Shown in pieces: positions 9,775-20,500 of a stretch of 64,000 nucleotides of DNA. Numbering within the stretch: the first letter of the stretch is position 1; every line of letters begins with the position of its first letter. The DNA is taken from assembly GCF_039541915.1 (NCBI RefSeq), contig NZ_BAABHD010000076.1:1-64000 (forward strand). Reading direction: 5' to 3'. The notes under the pieces are model-generated. The model worked only from the letters and a program-made list of their open reading frames with translations, was not told the origin of the DNA and ran no database searches. A program made the position numbers and the translations under genes. The DNA comes from Nibrella saemangeumensis. Its GTDB lineage: Bacteria > Bacteroidota > Bacteroidia > Cytophagales > Spirosomataceae.

Positions 9775-11130
9775 CTAAGGCCGCAACGGCGGCTGGTACA
9801 CCCTGATTTCCTGAATAGCCCGTATGCCTTTACCGGATAGCGCCAGCCGGTGCTCCGTATTGGCTATTCCCTGCACAATCGTAGTTACTGCCTCCTTACC
9901 CGGCTGGCAGGTATCCTGACCTGCAGAGAAGACCCGCCAGTGCAACGAATCTCCGGGCTTCAACCAGGGAAACTGCCGGAAATCGCCCGGATTTTTGCGC
10001 CGGAACCAACCCGTTGAATCAATCTGCATCCGTCCGGATCTGGAAATAAATGGCTGGTCGCTGCGCCCCGTACCATCTTCACCCGTCCGGGACCCGCTGA
10101 CGCTGAACTGAAGCTGCTGCCGAATAGTGTCAACTGCCGTAACGGTGAGCGTCCAGTCTTCTGCCTGTGGCTTACCACCGAGTCTGATTACCAGCAACTG
10201 ACCAATCCGGTTCAGGAAAAAACCCGTTGGCTTAAGCGCCGGACGGCTGTAGTAGTAGCCTGCCAGGTGGGTTGATGGCCGTTGACCATCAATAGTTACC
10301 GCTACCGGCTGCACCGAATCAGCGGCTGCGCGCCAGACGATATCTATCCGATTGCCGGTCACAGGCAGCCGGATCGTCCTATTTTTCGGTGAAAAGTCGC
10401 GGCCGCTGCGCAGCACCCGAACGGTGTTGGCCAACTCTTCGGCGCGCTTGGGCAGTGCCTCCAGATAGCGTTGAACGATTTGGGCCATCACGTGGTTGCC
10501 GTGCTCATTCAGGTGAACGTTATCAGAAAGTAATTTGCCAGGCTTTAACTGATTTTGCGCCAGATACGCTTTCCAGGCAGCCCGCACATCGAGCAGCGCC
10601 AGCCCATACTTGTCGCACAGAGCCGGCATCCAGACATTGCCGTGCCGGTCGTGCCACTCCTCATTCTGGCCGATGCCTATATGGTCGGTCTGAATGATTA
10701 CCTCGGCGGTAGTCTGGCTGCGAATGGTTCGGATGATCTGCTCGTAATCGGGTTCATTACCGTAGTCGTGAAACAGGATCAGGTCCGGATAAAACGGCAC
10801 CACATCGTTCGCCACCATCCATTTCAGCCGATCGCTGCTAAAGCCGCCGATGGCCCGGTTTTCCATCACCAGCTGCACATTAGGGTAGCGCTGCTGCAAA
10901 AACTGTTTCACCTGCTGCCACCAGGTCTGCATACTAATGGACTGACCGTATACCAGCACCCGAACCTGTCTGGGCGGATTTTCGGTGGAGGTCAGCAGAC
11001 TGGTTGTTCGGGGCAGATTAGCGGTAAATGAAGCCGGTACTGGCAGTTCCGGCACCGGCGGATACGACTGGGCGGGCAACTGAAAAGACCACACGAGCAG
11101 GTATAGCAGGAAAATCAGACGGAGAGACAT
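9775..11130 (-). CDS. SGNH/GDSL-type esterase
   Basis: About 451 residues with a signal peptide ending near PAQS. The SGNH blocks are present: Ser64 in YGQS, the Gly block (AIGG, 94-96), Asn125 in DYGNEPD, and Asp203/His206 in DNVHLNEHGN. The C-terminal 200 residues form a beta-rich domain with no motif I recognise. Likely a periplasmic carbohydrate esterase removing acetyl or other acyl groups, given its place between the glycosidases and susC. It runs convergent to the GH-A gene. The ATG at 11130 starts the signal peptide; the frame is open further upstream but without signal features. Confidence 0.85.
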   Translation of the reverse strand: MSLRLIFLLYLLVWSFQLPAQSYPPVPELPVPASFTANLPRTTSLLTSTENPPRQVRVLVYGQSISMQTWWQQVKQFLQQRYPNVQLVMENRAIGGFSSDRLKWMVANDVVPFYPDLILFHDYGNEPDYEQIIRTIRSQTTAEVIIQTDHIGIGQNEEWHDRHGNVWMPALCDKYGLALLDVRAAWKAYLAQNQLKPGKLLSDNVHLNEHGNHVMAQIVQRYLEALPKRAEELANTVRVLRSGRDFSPKNRTIRLPVTGNRIDIVWRAAADSVQPVAVTIDGQRPSTHLAGYYYSRPALKPTGFFLNRIGQLLVIRLGGKPQAEDWTLTVTAVDTIRQQLQFSVSGSRTGEDGTGRSDQPFISRSGRMQIDSTGWFRRKNPGDFRQFPWLKPGDSLHWRVFSAGQDTCQPGKEAVTTIVQGIANTEHRLALSGKGIRAIQEIRVYQPPLRP

Positions 11131-11267
11131 GGGGCTGCACGGGTTAAGCAGGTGCAATAAGCTAAATTTTGCTGGTTTATCGGCTTTGGGGCCACCCAGA
11201 CCCACCCAGATATGCAAGCTAATCTTCTCTACTTTACCCTCGACATATTATTCAAGCCTTATACTCT

Positions 11268-14200
11268 ATGAACCCAACACCCTACTTTTTACGCGTTGTC
11301 CCGTTTGTGATGAGCCTGATCCTGCTGATTGGCCTGAACAAATCGGTATACGCTCAGGCCCGCACGGTATCGGGGCGAATTGTCGATGCTACCGATAACC
11401 GGGGCCTGCCCGGCGCCAACGTGGTCATTAAAGGCACCAACACCGGTACCACCACCGACGCCGAAGGGAACTTCCGGCTTAGTGTACCGGGCAACGCAGC
11501 CACGCTGGTGATCTCGTCGGTCGGTTTTATCACCCAGGAGGCACCGGTCGGCAGCAGCAACACGGTTAGTGTAACGCTGCAGTCGGATACCCGCGCCCTG
11601 AACGAGGTGGTGGTAGTGGGGTACGGCCAGAAAACAACGCGTAAGCTGACGGAGTCGATCGGAACCGTGCAGGCCCGCGAGATTACCCGCCTGCCGGTAG
11701 CCAGTCCGGAAGCGGCTATTCAGGGACGCGTTTCCGGGGTGCAGATTACGAACGTCGACGGTACGCCCGGCGGGCCGGTATCCATCCGCATCCGGGGCGT
11801 CAGCACGGTGGGTAACAACCAGCCCCTGTTTGTGGTCGATGGGGTACCCATCGGCGATGGTACGGCCAACCAGATCAACCCGGCCGATATTGAAAATATT
11901 TCGGTGCTGAAAGATGCCTCATCGGCCTCTATCTATGGTCTGCGGGCGGCTAACGGGGTCGTGCTGATCACCACCAAGCGGGGCAAACAAGGCAAGCCAC
12001 GGGTGGCGTTCGACGTGTATACGGGCGTACAGAACTTCCCGAAAGAATACCAGATGCTGAGCACGACCGATTACCTCGCGCTGGCGCAGGAGGCCCAGGC
12101 AAACGCCAATAACCAGGCCGGCCTGAAGCCCGGTGACCGGGACTATCTGGTGCTGCACCCCGATCTGCGGCCGGGCAGCAAGTACGTTAACGTCGACAAC
12201 CGGCAGGCGTTTCGGGATGCCGTTGTACAGGACAACGCGCCGATTCGCAACTATAACTTATCGGTAAACGGCGGCAACGAGAACTCCAATTACTTTATTT
12301 CGGGTGGCTACTTCCAGCAGAATTCCATTGTGAAGAAATGGGATCTGGACCGCTACTCCTTCCGGGTCAACAGCGACCACAAAATTGGCAGCCGGCTCAA
12401 AGTCGGGCAGGCGCTGACCATTGCCCATTCGCAGATCAGGCGGGGCAGCAATGCCGGTGGCGACGGCTTCATTTACGCCGGTACCATCAACCAGCCACCT
12501 TTCTTCAGCATCTACGATACCGACAATTCGGTACCGGGCAACCGCTACGGCTTCACGGGCAATGCCGGGGTAGCAGGTCTGACCATCCTGAACGTGGCCG
12601 GTATCAACCAGGTGGTCGATAACCTGAATAACTCAACCCGGATGCTGGGTAATATCTACGGTGAAGTAGAGATTGTTAAAGGGCTGAAGTTCCGATCAGT
12701 GGCCGCCCTGGATTACAACGTCTCTAAAAATACGGGCTGGCGCCCCGGCTACACAGCCGCCGAACTCGGTCAGGAGCGCAACACCAACGAGTACAATGAT
12801 TCACGCGGGGACGGTATTCAAAAGGTATTTACCAATACACTGTCGTACGAGAACGTATTTGGCGGCCACACGGTCAACGCCATTGCCGGAACCGAGTTCC
12901 AGGACATCCGGGGCAGCTCGCTGGGCTACACCGGTTTCAACTTCCAGAGCACCAACCCGAATTTCTACCAGAACGTAAGCAACCAGCAGGGTAATTCCGA
13001 CGGAAAAGGTGGTTTCCTGTTCAACAACGCCAGCGCCGGCCTGTCACAACGCGCCTATGCCGCCTACTTCGGCCGGGTCAGCTACGACTTCCGCGACAAG
13101 TACCTGGTTACGGTAACGGCCCGGTACGATATGTCGTCGAACTTTGCGCCGGAGAACCGCGCCAAGCTTTTCCCGTCGGTATCGGCCGCCTGGCGGATTT
13201 CGAGCGAAGAGTTTTTCAAAGACAAAGTCGCGTTTATCACCGACCTGAAACTGCGGGGTAGCTGGGGGCAGTTAGGCAACGACAAGATCAACATCGATTT
13301 TCCATATGTAGCACGGGTGGTGCAATCGCCCTGGTATACGCTGGGTATCAATCAATCATCGTTTAAAGGCTCGGGTATTCCGTCGCTCATCAACCGGGGT
13401 TTGCGCTGGGAAACCAACGAGAGCGTGGACGTAGGGTTTGACGCTACTTTCTTCGGCCGGCTGAACATCCTGGCCACCTACTACAACCGCAACACCAAAG
13501 ACTTCCTGTACAGCCTTCCGGTAAACCTGACATCCGGCTTTGAAAACATTCCGGTAAACCTGGGGCAGGTAAACAACCGGGGTATCGAACTGGAAACCAG
13601 CTACCGGTCGCAGCTGGGCAAAGGGGCCACCCTCGAACTGTTCGGTAACATCACTACCATTCGCAACCGGCTGGTGTCGCTAGCACCGGGAGTGCAGGAG
13701 TATGCGAGCGGTAACTACCGTACGGCGGTGGGCTACCCCATCGGCTATTTCTACGGCTACAAGGTGCAGGGCGTCTACCAGAATCAGGAGCAGGCCAACG
13801 CAGCCCTGCCCGATGTGACTGTCAACAGACGGAAGCCGGTACCCGGTGATCTGATCTTTGAAGACAACAACGGCCCCGGTACCGACGGAGAGCGGTTCAG
13901 CGGCCAGTCCGATGGGCAGATCACCGTTGAGGACCGGACGTACCTGGGCAAAACCATTCCGGATTTCTTCTATGGTTTTGGGGCGAATGCCACCTTCAAA
14001 GGCTTTGACCTGGCGCTTCTGTTCCAGGGTGTTGCCGGCAACAGCGTCTATAACTCGTTCCGGGTCGGTGCCGAAGGCCTGACGGGCGGAGGTCGTAATG
14101 CGCTGGCCAGTGTCAACAACCGCTGGCGCGGAGAAGGATCGAGCAACGAAATGCCCAGAGCTACGGCCAACGACCTGAACAGCAACAACCGGTTCTCCAG

Positions 14201-14471
14201 CCGCTGGGTCGAGAGTGGCAGTTTCCTGCGCTTCAAGAACATCCAGCTCGGCTACACGGTACCCCGCCTTGCCCTCGACAAGATCCGGGCGTTCCAGTCG
14301 GCACGGGTGTATGTAGCCGCGACCAACCTCTTCCGGATCACCAACTACAGCGGTCTCGATCCGGAGGTCATTACCTATGGCAGTAGTGCCTCCCAATTGC
14401 AGGCTGGTACGGATAATTCGAACATACCCCAGCCGGTGATCATCCAGATTGGTGCTAACCTGACCTTCTAA
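11268..14471 (+). CDS. SusC/RagA TonB-linked outer-membrane receptor
   Basis: A 1067-residue outer-membrane importer of the usual length. After a signal peptide (ending at about YAQA) there is a carboxypeptidase-D-like regulatory domain (GLPGANVVIKGTNTGT), then the SusC signature region, the plug domain (VSIRIRGVSTVG, ISVLKDASSASIYG) and a long beta-barrel ending in an aromatic residue (ANLTF). SusC proteins form a TonB-driven channel capped by SusD. The substrate is probably the glycan attacked by the neighbouring GH30, GH-A and SGNH enzymes. The susD gene begins 18 bp downstream, so they form one operon. Confidence 0.97.
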   Translation: MNPTPYFLRVVPFVMSLILLIGLNKSVYAQARTVSGRIVDATDNRGLPGANVVIKGTNTGTTTDAEGNFRLSVPGNAATLVISSVGFITQEAPVGSSNTVSVTLQSDTRALNEVVVVGYGQKTTRKLTESIGTVQAREITRLPVASPEAAIQGRVSGVQITNVDGTPGGPVSIRIRGVSTVGNNQPLFVVDGVPIGDGTANQINPADIENISVLKDASSASIYGLRAANGVVLITTKRGKQGKPRVAFDVYTGVQNFPKEYQMLSTTDYLALAQEAQANANNQAGLKPGDRDYLVLHPDLRPGSKYVNVDNRQAFRDAVVQDNAPIRNYNLSVNGGNENSNYFISGGYFQQNSIVKKWDLDRYSFRVNSDHKIGSRLKVGQALTIAHSQIRRGSNAGGDGFIYAGTINQPPFFSIYDTDNSVPGNRYGFTGNAGVAGLTILNVAGINQVVDNLNNSTRMLGNIYGEVEIVKGLKFRSVAALDYNVSKNTGWRPGYTAAELGQERNTNEYNDSRGDGIQKVFTNTLSYENVFGGHTVNAIAGTEFQDIRGSSLGYTGFNFQSTNPNFYQNVSNQQGNSDGKGGFLFNNASAGLSQRAYAAYFGRVSYDFRDKYLVTVTARYDMSSNFAPENRAKLFPSVSAAWRISSEEFFKDKVAFITDLKLRGSWGQLGNDKINIDFPYVARVVQSPWYTLGINQSSFKGSGIPSLINRGLRWETNESVDVGFDATFFGRLNILATYYNRNTKDFLYSLPVNLTSGFENIPVNLGQVNNRGIELETSYRSQLGKGATLELFGNITTIRNRLVSLAPGVQEYASGNYRTAVGYPIGYFYGYKVQGVYQNQEQANAALPDVTVNRRKPVPGDLIFEDNNGPGTDGERFSGQSDGQITVEDRTYLGKTIPDFFYGFGANATFKGFDLALLFQGVAGNSVYNSFRVGAEGLTGGGRNALASVNNRWRGEGSSNEMPRATANDLNSNNRFSSRWVESGSFLRFKNIQLGYTVPRLALDKIRAFQSARVYVAATNLFRITNYSGLDPEVITYGSSASQLQAGTDNSNIPQPVIIQIGANLTF

Positions 14472-14489
14472 GCCTTACTCGAAACTTGT

Positions 14490-16097
14490 ATGAAAAAGCG
14501 ATTTCTTCCCATAGCCTTAGCCGCTCTGCTGATCGGTGGCACATTTACCCAATGCGAAAAGAAACTGGATCTGTCTCCGCTCGGCACCCTCGACGAACAG
14601 ACCTTTTACCAGTCCGAGAATGACTTTAAAGGGGCCCTGCTGCTGGCTTACTCGGCGCTGCTCAACTATACGTACGAGCAATTCGACGGCGGTGGCTGGT
14701 TCAAGGGCGTTCTGCTGACGGACGATGATACCACGTATCCGAACGGCTCTGTAGACAACGTCGACCTGTTCAACTGGACTTCAACCGACGGAACCTGGCG
14801 GGCCTTGTGGCAAACCACCTATAAAGGTATTCAGCGGTCCAACATCGTTCTTGAAAAACTACCGGAAGCTAAGGGCTTACCGGATGCTACCAGGAAAGCA
14901 TTCGACGGCGAAGCGCGTTTTTTGCGGGCTTACTACAACTTTTTCCTGGCGACCCAATTCGGGCAGGCCCCGCTGGTGGAGAAGACCGCCCGTAGTTTGG
15001 AAGAGACCCGGTCGGGCAATTCAACTGCCGGCCAGTTATGGGATGTGGTGGTCTCGGACCTGAAGTTGGCGAAAGAGGCCCTACCCGAAAAATGGGACGA
15101 TGGTAACCGGGGCCGGGCAACCAAAGGCGCGGCTACGGCCCTGCTGGGCAAGGTGCTGCTGTACCGGGCGCAGTGGGAAAACAAGCCGGCCCTGTACACC
15201 GAAGCCGCCAGCGAGTTCCAGAGCCTGATTGGCAAGTACTCGCTGGTGAAAAACTTTCAGGATAACTTCACCCCCACCACCGAAAACAATGCGGAGTCGA
15301 TCTTCGAGATTCAGATGGGCCTGGGAGGTGGTAATCCGTGGCTCCCGGCCGACTTTAACTTCTCGGCCGGTGGCAGCAGCATTGGTGATGCCGGTACGGC
15401 CCGCCTGATCTATTTCCGGGCGTCCTGTGGACCCAACAACATCTGCGCCCCCGGCTCCAACGCCCAGGGCTACGGCCAGGTACAGATTACAACGCCCCTC
15501 CAGAATGAATTCGAAAAAGGCGACCCCCGCCGGGCCGCCACCATTTTCCTGGAAGGCGACCCGTACGATACCGGCGAAAACGTAGACGGCTCCAAGAAAT
15601 GGGTTTATCAGGCTGCTTATTCCGGGACGGGGTCGTCGCCGGCCAAGTACGTGAAGAAAGACGGTAACATCGACTTCCGGTCGAACCTGAGCGTAAATAA
15701 CGAGCGGGTGATCCGCTACGCCGATGTGCTGCTCATGCTGGCCGAGTGCAAGATTCTGGGACCAACCAAAGATCTGGCCGGCGCTGCCCAACTGATCAAC
15801 CAGGTACGTCGGCGGGCCGACCCTACCGGTGCGATTCTTCCCGATGTAACAGCCACCACTGAAGCCGACCTGTTCAAGGCGCTGATGCACGAGCGCCGGG
15901 TGGAGTTTGCGCTGGAGAGCCACCGGTACAACGACCTCGTTCGCTGGCACCGGGCGGGAAAGATCAACATTAAGCAGAACGTTGATTTCGGCCGGCAGGC
16001 AGCCAACGCAAACTGGTCGGACAAAAATCTGCTGAAACCGATTCCGCAGAGCGAACTTGACCTGAATCCAGAGTTGAAACAGAATACCGGTTATTAA
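14490..16097 (+). CDS. SusD/RagB glycan-binding lipoprotein
   Basis: A 535-residue surface lipoprotein with lipobox ending at Cys22 (GTFTQC). The N-terminal region holds the SusD-like TPR helices and the C-terminal part contains the RagB/SusD signature (RYADVLLMLAECK, RRVEFALESHRYNDLVRW). It forms the lid of the SusC channel and binds the incoming glycan. It is the last gene of the susCD operon; a strong hairpin follows 26 bp after the stop. Confidence 0.96.
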   Translation: MKKRFLPIALAALLIGGTFTQCEKKLDLSPLGTLDEQTFYQSENDFKGALLLAYSALLNYTYEQFDGGGWFKGVLLTDDDTTYPNGSVDNVDLFNWTSTDGTWRALWQTTYKGIQRSNIVLEKLPEAKGLPDATRKAFDGEARFLRAYYNFFLATQFGQAPLVEKTARSLEETRSGNSTAGQLWDVVVSDLKLAKEALPEKWDDGNRGRATKGAATALLGKVLLYRAQWENKPALYTEAASEFQSLIGKYSLVKNFQDNFTPTTENNAESIFEIQMGLGGGNPWLPADFNFSAGGSSIGDAGTARLIYFRASCGPNNICAPGSNAQGYGQVQITTPLQNEFEKGDPRRAATIFLEGDPYDTGENVDGSKKWVYQAAYSGTGSSPAKYVKKDGNIDFRSNLSVNNERVIRYADVLLMLAECKILGPTKDLAGAAQLINQVRRRADPTGAILPDVTATTEADLFKALMHERRVEFALESHRYNDLVRWHRAGKINIKQNVDFGRQAANANWSDKNLLKPIPQSELDLNPELKQNTGY

Positions 16098-16123
16098 GGC
16101 AGTTGTCAGGTCAGTAATCCATA

Positions 16124-16152
16124 CAGAACAGGCCGTGATACGGCCTGTTCTG
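16124..16152 (+). terminator. Strong hairpin after susD
   Basis: A perfect 13-bp stem (16124-16136 and 16140-16152) with a three-base loop lies just after susD. It lacks a clean T run, so it may be a terminator or an mRNA-stabilising 3' end. Confidence 0.7.
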
Positions 16153-16284
16153 CTAAAAAGCCTGTCAGATAACGTTTTTCAGGGTATTTGCCGGATTTAT
16201 GCTATCAAACGCTGAATCCGTACTACCCGCTTTTCAGACGCAGGAGGATATTTGTATCACTTTACCAAGGAATTTTAGTAAGTA

Positions 16285-16455
16285 ATGAACGGTAAAGTTT
16301 GGAGCAATGGACCGGCCCGGATGGTCAGGAACCTTCGTCACTGGTTCGCCAAAGCCCCAATCGTTAACGAGCAAAATAGTCGCTGGTTAGAGCCGATGGC
16401 GCTGCTGCTGCTTTTCGGTATTCTGCTGGCGGTGATTTGGCTCGTACTAACCTGA
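16285..16455 (+). CDS. Possible 56-residue single-pass membrane peptide
   Basis: A short frame starts at an ATG and encodes a basic, aromatic N-terminal half (several Trp, Arg, Lys) followed by a clear transmembrane helix near the C-terminus (LLLLFGILLAVIWLVL). It ends 20 bp before the GntR-type regulator gene and could share its transcript. The combination of a positive amphipathic part and a hydrophobic helix argues for a real small membrane protein, but no family is recognised and chance remains possible. Confidence 0.45.
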   Translation: MNGKVWSNGPARMVRNLRHWFAKAPIVNEQNSRWLEPMALLLLFGILLAVIWLVLT

Positions 16456-16475
16456 TACAACTAGCCTCAAACCTT

Positions 16476-17501
16476 ATGAAACACACACCTACATTTAACG
16501 AAAGTCAGCGGTCGCCCAAGTATCTGCAAGTGGTCAACGCGGTGATCAGCGACATTGAAGGTGGCGTATTACGCATTGGCGACCGGCTACCCTCCATCAA
16601 TGAAGCCTGTATTGAATGGTATCTTTCGAAAGATTCGGTAAAGCGGGCGTACGAGACCCTTTACCAACTCGGCCTGATTACCTCCGTCTACCGCAAAGGC
16701 TATTTTATTGCCGGCAGATCCAGCCGCCGGTCGCACCGGGTGCTGATTATTACCGGACAGTTGACCGAGAGTGTGAAGCAGCTGCACGATGCCATTGCCC
16801 GGCACGTGAACGATGAAGCCCTCATTGACATCTGCACCTACAACTACCGCCAGGACCTGCTCTGCCAGGTCATTGACAAACACCTGGGCAACTACCATTA
16901 TTTTCTGCTGATGCCTCACCTGCTTGGCACCAGCCCGGCTACCGTTCAGTGCCTGCGCAACCTGCCGGGCAACCAGCTGATTCTGGTCGGCAGCCAGTGG
17001 CAGGAAGTTCTACAGCATGGCCACCAGATCCGTTACGGGGGCGAAAAGGCTCTCTACGAAGCGCTGCAAAGCCAGGCGTCTGTTCTGAAGAAGTACAAAC
17101 GCCTGAATCTGGTCTTGCCGACAGCTGAATTCTTCGGTGCCGACTACATACGGGCCTTTCAGCAGTTCTGTATCCGCCATGACTTTGATTTTCAGTTGCT
17201 GGATGAACTTACCTCCAACGACATCCGGCGGCACCAGGCGTACTTTGTCATGGACAGCGCCGACCTGATCACCCTGGTGGATTACAGCCAGCAACACCAG
17301 CTCCGCCTTGGACAGGACCTGGGCATTGTCAGCTTTATCGAAAATGAATACACGCGCCTGCTGGCCGGTGGCGTCTCAGTTATCTCGCATCCGTCGGCGG
17401 AGATTGGCCGGTTAGTGGCTCAGATCGTCGGCAAACAACCGGGGCCGGGTCAGTCGCCCTACGTTTTACCACTTGAGTTACAATTCCGGGCTACCTGCTA
17501 A
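16476..17501 (+). CDS. GntR-type regulator with LacI-like sensor domain
   Basis: About 341 residues. Residues 10-78 form a GntR winged helix (SPKYLQVVNAVISDIEGG, RIGDRLPSINE, AYETLYQLGLI) and the rest is a periplasmic-binding-protein-like domain, as in Bacteroidota regulators that bind sugars. It probably controls the adjacent susCD operon or the FG-GAP gene that starts nine bases after its stop. The start is the ATG at 16476; the frame extends to a TTG at 16437 with no support. Whether it activates or represses is unknown. Confidence 0.85.
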   Translation: MKHTPTFNESQRSPKYLQVVNAVISDIEGGVLRIGDRLPSINEACIEWYLSKDSVKRAYETLYQLGLITSVYRKGYFIAGRSSRRSHRVLIITGQLTESVKQLHDAIARHVNDEALIDICTYNYRQDLLCQVIDKHLGNYHYFLLMPHLLGTSPATVQCLRNLPGNQLILVGSQWQEVLQHGHQIRYGGEKALYEALQSQASVLKKYKRLNLVLPTAEFFGADYIRAFQQFCIRHDFDFQLLDELTSNDIRRHQAYFVMDSADLITLVDYSQQHQLRLGQDLGIVSFIENEYTRLLAGGVSVISHPSAEIGRLVAQIVGKQPGPGQSPYVLPLELQFRATC

Positions 17502-17510
17502 TCCTGAACC

Positions 17511-20500
17511 ATGTGTACCAAATTGCTTTTTCGCTCAGGCTGGGCCGTTCTGTGGCTGGCCGGGTGGCTGAGTAGCTGCACCTCCCGGGACAGACTCTTT
17601 GTGCAGCGTAGCTCGGCGGAAACCAACATTACGTTTAATAACCGGCTGACCGAGACCGATTCCGTAAACGCGCTCACCTTCGAGTATATGTACAATGGCG
17701 CGGGGGTTGGTATCGGCGACTTCAACAAAGACGGACTGGCCGATGTGTACTTTGCCGGTAATCAGGTCTCCAGTCAGCTATACCTGAATGAAGGCGCCTT
17801 TCACTTTAAGGATATCACAAAACAATCGGGAACCGGCACGAATGTCTGGTGTACCGGCGTCAGCGTGGCCGATGTGAACCAGGATAGCTGGCCGGACATC
17901 TATGTCTGCGTAGCCGGCCCCGAGAAAGACACAACCCGGCGAGCCAACAAGTTCTTTATCAACAACGGCCCCGGCCCCGACGGCATACCTAGCTTCACCG
18001 AACGAGCCGCCGAATACGGCCTCAACGATATGGGCTACAGCACCCAGGCCGCTTTTTTCGACTACGACCGTGACGGCGACCTCGACTGTTACCTGCTGAC
18101 CAACGCCATTGAGACTACCAACCGGAACGCCCTCCGCCCCAAACGCACCCACGGCGAATCACCCAGCAACGACCGGCTGTACCGGAATATGAGTAAAGAG
18201 GGGAAAGAACTCACCTTCGTCAATGTAACCCATCAATCCGGCATCCTGACGGAGGGCTACGGACTGGGATTGTGCGTGAGTGACCTGGACGATAATGGCT
18301 GGCCGGACGTGTACTGCGCCAACGATTTTCTGTCGAATGATTTGGTCTGGCTCAATCAACCGGGTAACCAGGCCGGCAAGGCTCTGTTTACCAATCAGGC
18401 GGCTGCCATGCTGAAGCACCAGACGCATAACGGTATGGGCGTGGATATTGCCGACATCAACAACGATGCACTACCCGACATTGTGGTCATGGATATGCTG
18501 CCGGCGGACAATTACCGGCAGAAGATGATGCTGCCCGGCTCCAATTACAACCGCTTCCAGATGGACCTGCAACTGGGCTACGAACCCCAGTTCGTGCGTA
18601 ATACGCTCCAGTTGAACCGAGGAAGCCTGGGGCAAGCGGGTTGGGGCGAAGGGCAGGGAGCAGAAAGAAAGGCGCAGGGAGTAAACAGTAGAGATGGCAT
18701 CAATACTTCCCCCCCAAGCCCCGTGCGCCCCGCCCCAACCCGCTTACCTGTTTTCAGCGAAGTTGGCCAACTGGCGGGTATCGAGAAGACAGACTGGAGT
18801 TGGGCACCGCTGCTGGCCGACCTCGACAATGATGGCTGGAAAGATTTGTATATCACCAATGGCTACCGACGCGACGTAACCAACCTGGATTACATCGTGT
18901 TCAACCACGAGCAGGCGACGTTTGGGACGCCCGAGGCTCAGGCCCGGAAGATCAAAGAAGAACTATACCGCCTGCCCGAAATCAATATATCCAACTATGC
19001 TTACTGCAACCAGGGCAGTAACCCGGCTGCGGCACTGACCTTTACCGATGTATCTGCCGACTGGGGGCTCGATCAGGCCGGGTACTCCAACGGTGCCGCC
19101 TACGCCGACTTCGACAATGACGGCGATCTGGATTTGATCACCAACAACATCGATGGCGAAGCCCTAGTGCTGGAGAACCGGCTAAACCAGCGCGAGAATG
19201 CACCCCACTGGCTCCGGCTGACCTTTGCCACCACACCCGAACTCCCAGTCACCATTGGTACGAAGGTTTGGCTGTACGCCGGTAACCAGGTGCAGATGCA
19301 GGAGCTATCACCGGTGCGGGGTTTTGTCTCTACCGTAGAATCTGCCCTGCACTTTGGCCTGGGTAGCGTCAGTCGCATCGACTCGCTGGTTATCCGCTAT
19401 CCCAATGGCCAGAAGCAGGTCCTCCGCCCAAGTGCTGTCGACCAGCTTCTGGCGGTACCGTATAAACCGTCCGGCGACTGGCAGGAATCCGCTCCCGCCG
19501 GCCAACCCTTATTTGCCGAACTATCGGCGGAGCATACGGGTCTGCATCTGACGCACCAGGAAAACGCCGTTGTTGATTTTAACCGCACACCACTATTGCC
19601 CCATCAGTACTCGAAAAATGGCCCCTGCCTCACGGTGGGTGACGCCAACGGCGATGGCCTCGACGATTTCTTTATGGGTACTGATTTTGGAAAGCCCTCA
19701 GCGATTTACGTCCAGCAGGCATCTGGTCGGTTCGCCCTGGTTTGCTTACCCGGCAGTCAGGCGTACGAAGACATGGGCGCAATATTCTTTGATGCCGATG
19801 GTGACGGTGATCAGGACCTGTACGTGGTCAGCGGAGGTAGTCAGGAGGAAGGTTTATCGGAAGTATACCAGGACCGGCTATACCTCAACGCGGGCAAAGG
19901 AGCCGAAGGTCTGCCAACGTATGAGATTGCCTTTTCAGCCGTGCCGGCTACCCGTTCAAGCGGCTCCTGCGTCACAGCTGCTGACTTTGATGGCGACGGT
20001 GACGTTGATCTCTTCCGGGGTGGCCGAATTATTCCCGGCCAGTATCCAAAGCCAGCGGATAGTTACCTGCTCCGGAACGATAAAGGCGTCTTCACCGATG
20101 TAACGAATCAGGTAGCGCCGGGGCTGCGCCAGGCCGGTATGGTTACCGCTGCGGTCTGGACGGATGTGAATAAAGATCGTAAACCCGACCTCATGCTGGT
20201 GGGCGAATGGATGGCACCCACCCTGTTTACCAATACGGGCGACCGCCTTGCAGGAGGCACACCCAAAGGACTGGAGGAAACAGCCGGCTGGTGGTGTTCC
20301 CTGCTGGCGAAGGATATGGATGGCGACGGCGATGTTGATTTTATTGCCGGTAACCTGGGTCTGAACTGCAAATTTCGGGCGTCGGCGGAGGAACCGGTGC
20401 GGGTCTACGCCGGTGATTTCGACCACAACGGTCGGCTCGACCCGATTCTGACTTATTATCTGAACCACCAGCAGGTACCGGTTGCCCAGCGGGATGTGAT

